DNA of 13,645 nt, from the NCBI GenBank assembly GCA_938022235.1, contig CALIEL010000159.1:1-13645 (forward strand), read 5' to 3'. Each line of letters opens with the position of its first letter. Within the stretch, counting starts at the first letter, position 1. The position numbers and the translations under genes were made by a program. The notes under the pieces were generated by a model. The model was not told where the DNA came from. It ran no database searches and worked only from the letters and a program-made list of their open reading frames with translations. The DNA comes from Oribacterium parvum. GTDB taxonomy: Bacteria; Bacillota; Clostridia; Lachnospirales; Lachnospiraceae. Of the stretch, positions 6,823 to 13,252 are shown one piece after another.

Positions 6823-7572
6823 ATGAGAAAGAAAATTATTGCCGGAAACTGGAAGATGAATATGACCGTAACAGAGGCCAAGGCTTTATGCGATAAACTG
6901 CTTCCCTTGGTGAATACGGATGCGGTGGACGTGGTTTTCTGTGTACCGGCTATCGACATTGTGCCTGTGGTAGAGAAGCTTCAGGGCTCCAAGATTTCCG
7001 TTGGAGCGGAGAATCTTTATTTTGAAGAGTCCGGCGCTTACACCGGAGAAATCTCCGCCAATATGCTGGTGGATGCAGGAGTAAAGTATGTTATCATGGG
7101 ACACTCCGAGCGTAGAGGATATTTCCATGAGACAGATGAGGATATCAACAAGAAGGCTAAGAAAGCTTTGGAAAAGGGGCTTACCCCTATCATTTGCTGT
7201 GGAGAAAGCTTAGAGCAGAGAGAGATGGGCATTTACTTTGAGTGGATTTCCATGCAGATTAAGGCGGCTTTCCAGGGAATTTCCGCGGAGGATGCCGGAA
7301 AGTGCGTTATCGCTTATGAGCCAATCTGGGCCATCGGAACCGGAAAGACTGCAACGGCAGAGCAGGCGGAAGAGGTTTGTGCATACATCCGTAAGGTAAT
7401 TTGCGAAATCTATTCCCAGGCGGTAGGAGAGAAGATTCGTATTCAGTATGGCGGATCTATGAATGCCGGAAACTGCAAGGAGCTTCTGTCCAAGCCAAAC
7501 ATTGATGGCGGATTAATCGGCGGTGCATCCCTTAAAGAAGAGTTTGCCAAGATTGTAAACTACCAGGATTAA
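6823..7572 (+). CDS. tpiA: Triosephosphate isomerase
   Basis: 249 residues, ATG 6823 behind AGGTGA (6813-6818). It interconverts dihydroxyacetone phosphate and glyceraldehyde 3-phosphate, feeding the Gap enzyme encoded upstream. Catalytic residues are all present: Asn9 and Lys11 in GNWKMN, His94 in MGHSERR (92-98), Glu166 in AYEPIWAIGTGKTAT (164-178), which also contains the mobile phosphate loop, and the phosphate-binding GGS (210-212) and GGLIGGAS (229-236). Length is standard. Last gene of the cluster; gpmI and eno, often next in related genomes, are absent, and a strong terminator follows 17 bp later. The unusually long 147-bp spacer before it, with tandem repeats, sets it slightly apart from gap-pgk. 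Confidence 0.97.
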   Translation: MRKKIIAGNWKMNMTVTEAKALCDKLLPLVNTDAVDVVFCVPAIDIVPVVEKLQGSKISVGAENLYFEESGAYTGEISANMLVDAGVKYVIMGHSERRGYFHETDEDINKKAKKALEKGLTPIICCGESLEQREMGIYFEWISMQIKAAFQGISAEDAGKCVIAYEPIWAIGTGKTATAEQAEEVCAYIRKVICEIYSQAVGEKIRIQYGGSMNAGNCKELLSKPNIDGGLIGGASLKEEFAKIVNYQD

Positions 7573-7589
7573 GAAGAAGTACCAGAACT

Positions 7590-7626
7590 AAAGGAGTACC
7601 GTACGCGTAACGTACGGTACTCCTTT
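7590..7626. terminator. Bidirectional terminator between tpiA and the convergent DUF4491 gene
   Basis: A perfect 16-bp stem AAAGGAGTACCGTACG (7590-7605)/CGTACGGTACTCCTTT (7611-7626) with loop CGTAA. T or A runs flank both sides, so it can serve tpiA (plus) and the minus-strand operon ending at 7633. Confidence 0.88.
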
Positions 7627-7632
7627 ATAATC

Positions 7633-7920
7633 CTAAAATTTTCTCTTTGGATTTTTCGGGAACCAGCCTTTTTCCACTCTTTTTTCCTGCTCGTATAATT
7701 CATGGATACTCCAAAAGCAGGAGATGCCGAAGATGGCCAGACTTCCGGAGAAAAAAAGGGAAGGAAGAAAAAGGCTGGCGATACAAGCGAATAAACCGAT
7801 TAAGAAAAAAAGCCAGGCTATTTTCTTACTAAAGTAATATTCCGCATATACCACTATGGGGTGAAAAGCTCCTATACAGAGAAAGCAAACCAAGCCTAAG
7901 AGTAAACCTTGAATACTCAT
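7633..7920 (-). CDS. Small DUF4491 family membrane protein
   Basis: 95 residues. I recognise the DUF4491 family from the pattern GAFHPIVVYAEYYFSKK (17-33), three hydrophobic segments (about 3-25, 34-53, 55-70), SIHELYEQEKRVEKGWF (71-87) and the ending NPKRK. Function of the family is unknown; it should sit in the cytoplasmic membrane with a basic C-terminal tail in the cytosol. Its ATG (7918-7920) overlaps the TGA of the DUF438 gene in an ATGA arrangement, and its own ribosome binding site is distant (GGGAG, 7932-7936), so translation is probably coupled. That coupling suggests the two proteins are made together and may act together. Length is typical of the family; nothing is missing. Confidence 0.85.
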   Translation of the reverse strand: MSIQGLLLGLVCFLCIGAFHPIVVYAEYYFSKKIAWLFFLIGLFACIASLFLPSLFFSGSLAIFGISCFWSIHELYEQEKRVEKGWFPKNPKRKF

Positions 7921-9548
7921 AGTTTAAAATACTCCCGAAGCTCTCGAAGCAGGGTATCCAAATCCACCTCTGCCCGTTCACTCATAATCTTTACCGTGGC
8001 TTTCGGCATCATAATACGAGCAAGAGGAGTGTTTAAGGCCTTAAAGCGGTCACTTAATCGGAAAAGGAGAGTCTTTACATTGGGATCCGCTTCCAAAATA
8101 TCTTTTAGCAGGGTGTCTTCGTTGATTTCCGTCAGCTTGCCGGCTGCCAAAGTCCCTGTGCTTTCTCTATTTCCTTCGTTTCCCAAAGACCCTGCGCTTT
8201 CTTTATTGCCTACATTTTCAGAAGTCTCTGAGCCTTCCCTCTTGTCTTCGTCTTTAGAAGTCTCCTTGCTTTCTCCCTTTTCCTGCTGCTCCCATGTCAA
8301 AAGAGTTTGAGAGCCCTGTAAGGAACGGATATGGGTGCAATCCTGCATCATTTCCAGCACACCCCGGAACTTTCCGTTTTCATCTCGAACCGCATAGTAG
8401 ATGATGTAAATAAATAGATCCGGCTTATTAATCCAAAACTCCGCCTTGTCCTGTTCGCCGGAACGGAATTTCTGGATGATTTCTTCAACGATATGTACAG
8501 AAGCCTTGGGGTGACAGTTTTTTACATCTCTACCGATGACATTTTTACTTCTGGGAAAAACTCTATGCTTGGTGTCGGTGTAGAAGCACACCAGTTCATT
8601 TTCGTCCACATAGGAGAGATCTACCGGCATATGCTGATAAATCAGATTAATCTGCTCCAGGGTAAGTTGACCGGTAGTAACATTCAACTTTTCTTCTTTA
8701 TTGTTAAAGCCGTATTTTCCTAGAAGACCGGCAAGCTCTTCTGCAAAGCCGGGAGCAGAGGAAAGACCGGAGAGGGGAGAGGTACTCTGAGAAGCGGTAT
8801 GGGAGATGTTTTGCTTTGGAGATTTTTCCGGCTCAACGGTAATATAAGCAAAGCCGATTTCCCGGTCTCCCTCAGCCATATAGCGAAACTCTTCGTCATT
8901 TATCATTTCTAAGGAAGTGGGATAGAGGATATTTTCCTCCTTGTCCATCAAATCCCGAACATCCGCTACAAGCTCTGCCTGCTTTCCGATAAACTCTTCT
9001 TCCCTATCTTCTAAGAGAAGATTGTAGCACTCTGCAATCTCATCCCGGATAAAGTCATCCAGCGTCCACATGGTGGTGGTAGGGCGGGTAAAGCCCTTCT
9101 TTTCCAAAACCGGATAGAGCTGGTTTTGTTTTCTGGACAGATGAATTTTGAATTTCAACAATTCCTCGTAAAGTTCCAGCCATTGATTTTTAATGACAGG
9201 ATACTGTACCAATTCCTCTACAGAAAACAGTAATTCCTTCATTTTGGCATTTTCCCTACGATAGCAGGAGATGGGATGATTTTTCGGAAGCTCTTGATCC
9301 TTTGTGACTAAAACATCCTGGAAGACCTCCAGCATGGCCTGAATATCTTCCTTAATGCACTCGTCTTCGGTTTCCTCCACCATTTCCTGCTCGATAATGG
9401 CAATTTCATAGGGGGCCAGGTGTTGTACTCTATCCTTCAGCGCTTTTCTGGCTTCTTCCAAGGAAATCTTACCTTCATCATAGGCGGACTTTATTTCGTG
9501 AACAATTTCTAACTTCTTCCCATCAATATTTTGAAAATTCTCTCTCAT
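7917..9548 (-). CDS. DUF438 / hemerythrin-like / PAS / DUF1858 multidomain sensor-like protein
   Basis: 543 residues starting at 9548, chosen because AGGAGG (9554-9559) lies 5 bp upstream; an in-frame upstream ATG at 9587 lacks a binding site and falls within the leader hairpin. Domain order: DUF438 (about 10-75, with ALKDRVQHLAPYEIAIIEQE), hemerythrin-like HHE region (about 80-230, HPISCYRREN at 91-100, HLSRKQN at 136-142, MWTLDDFIRDE, KEENILYP), PAS (about 290-412, with the family signature GRDVKNCHPKASVHIVEEI), a low-complexity Ser/Glu/Gly linker (about 418-472) and a C-terminal DUF1858-like domain (about 475-543). No membrane segments, so cytosolic. The family is widespread in anaerobes and presumed to sense redox state, oxygen or a ligand, but its output is unproven; no kinase, cyclase or DNA-binding domain is present. 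Oddity: Gln141 where relatives usually have Glu beside the His. First gene of a two-gene operon with DUF4491. Confidence 0.88.
   Translation of the reverse strand: MRENFQNIDGKKLEIVHEIKSAYDEGKISLEEARKALKDRVQHLAPYEIAIIEQEMVEETEDECIKEDIQAMLEVFQDVLVTKDQELPKNHPISCYRRENAKMKELLFSVEELVQYPVIKNQWLELYEELLKFKIHLSRKQNQLYPVLEKKGFTRPTTTMWTLDDFIRDEIAECYNLLLEDREEEFIGKQAELVADVRDLMDKEENILYPTSLEMINDEEFRYMAEGDREIGFAYITVEPEKSPKQNISHTASQSTSPLSGLSSAPGFAEELAGLLGKYGFNNKEEKLNVTTGQLTLEQINLIYQHMPVDLSYVDENELVCFYTDTKHRVFPRSKNVIGRDVKNCHPKASVHIVEEIIQKFRSGEQDKAEFWINKPDLFIYIIYYAVRDENGKFRGVLEMMQDCTHIRSLQGSQTLLTWEQQEKGESKETSKDEDKREGSETSENVGNKESAGSLGNEGNRESTGTLAAGKLTEINEDTLLKDILEADPNVKTLLFRLSDRFKALNTPLARIMMPKATVKIMSERAEVDLDTLLRELREYFKL
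8147..8218 (-). repeat. 36-bp tandem duplication inside the DUF438 protein linker
   Basis: Bases 8147-8182 and 8183-8218 are imperfect copies (both start CCAAAG, then CCCTGTGCTTTCTCTATT versus CCCTGCGCTTTCTTTATT). They encode two 12-residue copies of an N-x-G-N-K/R-E-S-x-G-x-L-type unit between the PAS and DUF1858 domains. The frame is kept, so the linker can vary in length without harm. Confidence 0.7.
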
Positions 9549-9562
9549 CGCTTCCTCCTTAT

Positions 9563-9580
9563 GTAGATTTTCCAATCTAC
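9563..9580 (-). promoter_or_regulatory. 5'-UTR hairpin next to the DUF438 gene's ribosome binding site
   Basis: Read on the minus strand: GTAGATT, GGAA, AATCTAC, a perfect 7-bp stem closed by a GNRA-type tetraloop, ending 3 nt before AGGAGG (9554-9559). It would not cover the binding site but would stand directly beside it, so it may stabilise the mRNA or affect ribosome access. Confidence 0.6.
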
Positions 9581-9622
9581 TAAACAATTAAATCAGAATT
9601 AGACAGCTCTACTATTCTATTG

Positions 9623-9640
9623 AGTTAGAACTATCTAACT
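9623..9640 (-). promoter_or_regulatory. 18-bp dyad, candidate operator of the DUF438 operon
   Basis: AGTTAGA (9623-9629), ACTA, TCTAACT (9634-9640): perfect 7-bp arms separated by 4 bp. It starts about 7 bp after the proposed -10 box, so it would overlap the transcription start, a usual place for a repressor. No matching regulator gene is in the window. Confidence 0.5.
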
Positions 9641-9646
9641 AACATT

Positions 9647-9676
9647 ATCATAACAAAAACGATGAGAGAATAACAA
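9647..9676 (-). promoter_or_regulatory. Candidate promoter of the DUF438-DUF4491 operon
   Basis: On the minus strand, TTGTTA (9676-9671), 18-bp spacer, TATGAT (9652-9647), with an overlapping TATGATAAT. The start would be near 9640, giving a leader of about 90 nt with the dyad at its start and the tetraloop hairpin at its end. Confidence 0.5.
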
Positions 9677-9880
9677 TGAAAATTCCATATCAAATTCTAA
9701 AGAAATTTTCAGAAGATTTCTCTAACACATTGTCACTTTGTAAAGGGTATGAGCTCTTTTAATATATGAAAAAAATATAAAAATTATTAATGATATTCAT
9801 AACGAAGATTTTATTTATTATTCTTAAAAACAGCAATATACTGATTGGGTAGATATGGCTAACCGATTTAAATAATAATA
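9677..9880. other. AT-rich divergent intergenic stretch with no gene recognised
   Basis: This is the middle of the 521-bp gap between divergent genes. It is very AT-rich from about 9755 to 9880. A small dyad AGAAAT (9701-9706)/ATTTCT (9716-9721) and weak promoter-like boxes for the plus strand (TTGGGT 9845-9850, 17 bp, TTAAAT 9868-9873) are present. The latter would start transcription near 9880, just ahead of the structured leader of the 10070 gene. Confidence 0.35.
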
Positions 9881-10068
9881 ATTGAAACGGGCGAGTTCGA
9901 CTAACTTTTCTATTCAAATGATTTCTTATCATTTTTAGAATATGCCGGCAGAGAAAAGCAAAGAACTAAGCTTCATTTTTGGATAAACCGGAAAGCATAG
10001 TAAGGGGCGTTAAGAAAATTAAACCTGGACGTGAGGCCGTAAATCACAGTTTATAGAAAGAGGTTTAA
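9881..10068 (+). promoter_or_regulatory. Structured leader of the FMN-binding surface protein gene with a sequesterable ribosome binding site
   Basis: Three structures in order. Hairpin TATTC-AAATGAT (9911-9922)/ATCATTT (9928-9934)-GAATA (9938-9942). A larger closed domain TATGC (9941-9945) with CCGG (9945-9948)/CCGG (9988-9991) and GCATA (9995-9999), enclosing AAGC/GCTT. Then TTAAACCT (10019-10026) pairs perfectly with AGGTTTAA (10061-10068), which includes the AGG of the AAAGAGG binding site (10057-10063), around a small GTGA (10031-10034)/TCAC (10044-10047) hairpin. Taken together this looks like an aptamer-plus-platform leader or an RNA thermometer. I see none of the cyclic di-GMP, FMN, cobalamin or SAM riboswitch core motifs. 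Confidence 0.5.
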
Positions 10069-10069
10069 A

Positions 10070-12217
10070 ATGAAGAAGATGACAAAAGGGGTTATTTTAT
10101 CCCTTGCTTTTGTCTTGCCTACAATTCTGGTGCAGGGAAAAGCATTTGCTGCAGAAAGCGGAAATTCCGGTGCATGGAAAGTTGTAAACGGAAAATGGTT
10201 CTATGAGAAAGAGGGTAAGCCTGTAAAGGATTGGCTTTTGGATAAGGGAAATTGGTATTATCTTTCTCAGGACTCCGGAGAGATGCTTCTGGGAAGCCAA
10301 GAAATTAAGGGCGTTAACTATTATTTTCAAAATAAAAATGAGGCGGTAGAGGGTGCTATGGCAAGAGGCTGGCATCAGGACAGTAAGGGTGCCTATCGCT
10401 TTTACGATAACCGGGAGGGAAGCCCTACAGAGGGACAGGAGCTTAGAGGCTGGCAATGGATTGACGGATATTGCTATTATTTTGAAGAAGAAGGCGAGAA
10501 AAAGGGAATTCTCCTGCAAAACGGCATTAGCAAGGACGGTTATACCGTAAATGAAGAGGGACAATGGACGGTAAACGGTGTAGTGCAGTTTGTTGAGGGA
10601 AAAGGCTTTATCACAAAAAAATCCGATGTAAAGGGTGTTTCCAGAACGATTGATAATACGGAAGCTCGTCCGGAGAAAACAAGTTCTACACGCAGTCACT
10701 CCGGAAGAAGTAGTAGTGGAGTAGGACGTAACGAAAGCGGTAATATAAACAGGAATGAAAGCAATGCCGGAGCAAGCGGAAATGCAGGAGCTTCCTCTAG
10801 CGGAGTGGGTGAGCAAGATAAGAAAAATTCCAAGACTGAACTGCCTCAGGAGAATTCTAAAGCAGAAAATTCTAAAGTGGAAACAGGAAAAGAAAATCCG
10901 GATAAGAAGGCGGAATCCTTGCTTGCAGATGGTGTTTTCTACGGTACGGGAACTTGGTCAAGATACTATGAGCAAAGCGGTCCGGATATCGTAAAAGTCA
11001 GCATTAAAGACGGCAAGATTGCAGAAGTTAGCAATGTGAAATACACGGAAGATGACAGCTATCAGGACAAGACCTTTAAGATCTTTGATTATCTCAAAGG
11101 CTTAGAGGATGTAAAAGAACTGGAGAAAAACCTGAAGGAGAAAAAGGGCGAAGCCTATGATGCGGTAGCTTCTGCAACCCAGTCCACATTGGGCGAGGTC
11201 AGTGCAGTGGATAATGCTCTTGCCCGTTCTAGAAAGCTGAAAAAAGACAAAAAAGAACAAAAAATTGCCTATTTTGATTTTACAAGAAAGCCAAATGCCA
11301 GAGCAGTAGGGGATAGCTTGGATCTTTCTGACACCATTCTTGACCTACATTTTGCAGACGGAAGCAGACAGGATGTTCCTTATGCAGACTTTGCAAAGCA
11401 TGGCATTACCGTGGATAAAGAACAGGGAAGCCCCTTACCGGAAATTGGAACAACTTTTCCGGTATATTTCCAAAACGAAGACTCTTTGATTAAGCTCCCA
11501 AGTTTTATTCAGGTGCAAAAGGATTATAGGTGGGCTTATGCGGATGAGATTCGCCTGACCTATGAAAATGGAGAGGTGAAAACCCTTCCAACAGATAAAG
11601 ATCATTTTGTTTACCGTGCTGTAGAAACGGGGAAAGACATCATCAAGGCGGAGTTGCTTCGGGGAGGAAAGGTCCTGACGGAGGGAGTGTATGATGCAAA
11701 TCGCTCTGTTTGGGATTTCCAATTAGATGATAAACAGCTTCCAAAAGACTATGATGCTTGGAGATATAAGGATATTCAATTAAAAGAAGTTATGGATGAA
11801 GGAAAAATCCCTGCTTCCGTAGAACTTCTTTATGATGGGGAGTATATTCTGGAAGACACAATCCATCTGGAAAAAGAAGCCATTCTTTCCGGAGAAGTTC
11901 TTGAAAAGGACGGGGATGTAAATCTTGATTATTTTGATGAAATCGAAAAAAATCCGTCTTTACTGCTTGGAGAAGCGGAGAATGAAAATGAAAAGTCTGT
12001 AAAGGTGGAATTACGCTATATTCCCGATAAGACAGAGAAAAAAGTTTCCGATGATGGAAATTCTGAAAACGGAGAAGGGGAAGAAGAAAAAAATACTACC
12101 GTAGAACTAAGTTTTCCGGATTTAATCATTAAAGGAAAGACAGCGAAGGTAATTCTTCATCTTCATTTCTTTGCTATGGATAATGAGGGGGATGCCGGAG
12201 CGGCAGAAGCGGAATAA
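10070..12217 (+). CDS. Secreted cell-wall-binding-repeat protein with FMN-binding domain and Ig-like C-terminal region
   Basis: 715 residues; ATG 10070 is set by AAAGAGG 6 bp upstream. Residues 1-28 are a signal peptide (KKMTK, hydrophobic core, AFA-A cleavage). Residues 34-170 hold choline-binding-like repeats rich in Trp, Tyr and Gly (GKWFYEKEGKPVKDW, GNWYYL, GVNYYF, GYCYYF), which in relatives anchor proteins to wall polymers. A Ser/Asn/Lys/Glu linker follows (about 185-285). An FMN_bind domain spans about 286-386 (ADGVFYGTGTW, VKVSIKDGKIAEV, DAVASATQST). From 400 on, beta-rich segments include one resembling a bacterial Ig-like unit (about 412-448, LDLHFADGSRQDV). The C-terminus is acidic with no LPXTG or membrane anchor. 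The flavinylation-type motif (usually DxxSGATxT) is altered: Ala367, Ser368 and Ser372 replace Ser, Gly and the acceptor Thr. Probably extracellular on the wall; flavin binding and any redox role are inference. It stands alone with a long leader. Confidence 0.85.
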   Translation: MKKMTKGVILSLAFVLPTILVQGKAFAAESGNSGAWKVVNGKWFYEKEGKPVKDWLLDKGNWYYLSQDSGEMLLGSQEIKGVNYYFQNKNEAVEGAMARGWHQDSKGAYRFYDNREGSPTEGQELRGWQWIDGYCYYFEEEGEKKGILLQNGISKDGYTVNEEGQWTVNGVVQFVEGKGFITKKSDVKGVSRTIDNTEARPEKTSSTRSHSGRSSSGVGRNESGNINRNESNAGASGNAGASSSGVGEQDKKNSKTELPQENSKAENSKVETGKENPDKKAESLLADGVFYGTGTWSRYYEQSGPDIVKVSIKDGKIAEVSNVKYTEDDSYQDKTFKIFDYLKGLEDVKELEKNLKEKKGEAYDAVASATQSTLGEVSAVDNALARSRKLKKDKKEQKIAYFDFTRKPNARAVGDSLDLSDTILDLHFADGSRQDVPYADFAKHGITVDKEQGSPLPEIGTTFPVYFQNEDSLIKLPSFIQVQKDYRWAYADEIRLTYENGEVKTLPTDKDHFVYRAVETGKDIIKAELLRGGKVLTEGVYDANRSVWDFQLDDKQLPKDYDAWRYKDIQLKEVMDEGKIPASVELLYDGEYILEDTIHLEKEAILSGEVLEKDGDVNLDYFDEIEKNPSLLLGEAENENEKSVKVELRYIPDKTEKKVSDDGNSENGEGEEEKNTTVELSFPDLIIKGKTAKVILHLHFFAMDNEGDAGAAEAE

Positions 12218-12229
12218 TGCGTATAGGAA

Positions 12230-12460
12230 TCTTCCTTTTTAAGCATTTAAGAGCAATCAGAATAATAAATAGTTTTCCTGCAGTATAGGTCTGAAAAAGG
12301 GGTAGTCTGAGCCCGTGGGTACTTGCGAAAAACAAGAGAAACGAAGTTTTTCGCTTAGTATCCCCTACGTGGCGAAGCTAGCGAGAGCGTGCCCCACTTT
12401 CAGACCTATACTGTACGGAAAACGTTTTTGATTGTTATAAATCTGTTTTAAAAAGGAAGA
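12230..12460. terminator. Composite hairpin between convergent genes built around repeat copy 2
   Basis: TCTTCCTTTTTAA (12230-12242) pairs perfectly with TTAAAAAGGAAGA (12448-12460), the latter lying in the last codons and stop of the minus-strand gene. CAATCA with TGATTG and TTTTCC with GGAAAA extend inward to the repeat. It can form on RNA from either strand. No long T run follows the full stem, so its strength as a classic terminator is uncertain. Confidence 0.55.
12250..12438 (-). repeat. Palindromic intergenic repeat, copy 2 (131-bp core 12282-12412)
   Basis: Inverted relative to copy 1 at 3953-4083; both cores are exactly 131 bp. By hand I count 14 differences. Three pairs are compensatory in the predicted stems (A-T to G-C at the second outer pair, A-T to G-C at the twelfth, C-G to G-C in the inner CGG/CCG stem). 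Three more lie in the 12-nt apical loop, four in the internal loop next to GGGG/CCCC, and one in an unpaired segment. The perfect GCGAAAAAC/GTTTTTCGC hairpin is unchanged. It fills the space between convergent genes. Confidence 0.88.
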
Positions 12461-13248
12461 TTGCTAAAGCTAAATTCCGTCTTTCCGCTTTTCTTATCGA
12501 TGCTGATGTCAAAATACATTGCTTCGGATAGTCTTCCATTTCCGTAGAAAATGCTCTCTTCTTCCACCTTTTGTTGGAAGTTCAAAGCGTTTTCTAATAG
12601 TGCAATGCCCTCCTTCACATCCTGAATGGAAAAGTAGAACTGGTACTGATATTGTTCCGTATTTCCCTCTCCGTAATGAAAAAAGCTCATTTCATATAGG
12701 GAGGTCTCCGGGAAAATATTAAGGGCTTTTTCTATAGCCTCCCGGGAACTGTCCGGAAGATTTTCGCTGTAGGAATGCAGAAAATCCGCCTCTTGAACCT
12801 CTGCCTTGGATAGAAGAGCGGAAGTCCTTGAGCAGTAGAGGGGGTGAAGAAAGAGGGGAAGGGAAGAGAGTAGTGAAAGAAGAAATATCACTATAGTCCC
12901 CTTACGAAACAGCTCAAACACTGCCAGTTTCTTGGCGTAGGAAGCCAAAAGTCCCAGCCCTCCATACAGTAAGGGAAGGACTGTGAAAAAGAAGCAAAGG
13001 GACAGTAGGGGCGAAGTGGGCAGCAAAAGCTTCGGACTTTTATAGCTGTAGAGCAAGACGGGGAAAAGAAACAGAAGGCATTGTAAGACCATTCCGAAAA
13101 GAATCAGTGGAAAAAAATGATGAGAAAAAAGCAGTCTTTTGGGACTGCCTTTTTCTGTTACAAGCTTTTGTTCCTTCTGAAAGAGGGCGCCTAAAAAGGA
13201 CTTTCCGCTCTTAGTTTTATTTTCTGTGAAATATAAATCCTTAGACAT
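12448..13248 (-). CDS. Membrane protein of unknown function, downstream of metK
   Basis: 266 residues, family not recognised. The N-terminal 40 residues are polar and basic (SKDLYFTENKTKSGK). Three hydrophobic segments follow at about 44-68, 78-103 and 117-139, with short basic loops between. Residues 140-266 are soluble, mixed alpha/beta, with aromatic strands such as QYQYQFYFSIQD (199-210) and AMYFDISIDKKSGKTEFSF (243-261). It begins 4 bp after the metK stop, so it is probably in the same transcript and translated by re-initiation; the upstream binding site is weak (GGGAAA within metK). The job is unlikely to be tied to methionine metabolism just from this position. Its last codons form one arm of the composite terminator hairpin. 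Real coding sequence seems likely from length, clean start and operon position. Confidence 0.78.
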   Translation of the reverse strand: MSKDLYFTENKTKSGKSFLGALFQKEQKLVTEKGSPKRLLFSHHFFPLILFGMVLQCLLFLFPVLLYSYKSPKLLLPTSPLLSLCFFFTVLPLLYGGLGLLASYAKKLAVFELFRKGTIVIFLLSLLSSLPLFLHPLYCSRTSALLSKAEVQEADFLHSYSENLPDSSREAIEKALNIFPETSLYEMSFFHYGEGNTEQYQYQFYFSIQDVKEGIALLENALNFQQKVEEESIFYGNGRLSEAMYFDISIDKKSGKTEFSFSNLPF

Positions 13249-13252
13249 TTGC

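Noticed and set aside
7909..8310. Plus-strand open frame of 133 codons opposite the DUF438 gene
   Set aside because: It is Ser/Leu-rich shadow coding across a low-complexity linker and has no binding site.
9549..9587. Upstream ATG (9587) for the DUF438 gene
   Set aside because: No binding site precedes it, and the sequence contains the leader hairpin and the AGGAGG that serves the ATG at 9548.
9676..9762. 28-codon open frame (MKIPYQILKKFSEDF...) in the divergent region
   Set aside because: Only a weak GAGAG lies upstream and there is no other support. It overlaps the candidate promoter of the opposite strand, and chance is enough to explain it.
9889..9915. tRNA-like T-arm string (GAGTTCGACTAAC)
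   Set aside because: No acceptor, D or anticodon stems can be drawn around it, so it is not a tRNA.
9941..10068. Known c-di-GMP, FMN or cobalamin riboswitch
   Set aside because: The characteristic core strings of these classes (for example GACGCAAAGC, AGGGCGGGGT or GCCACTG) are not present, so no class name is given.
10097..10816. Minus-strand open frame of 239 codons opposite the FMN-binding protein
   Set aside because: The plus-strand frame has a signal peptide, ribosome binding site and recognisable domains; the minus frame has none of these.
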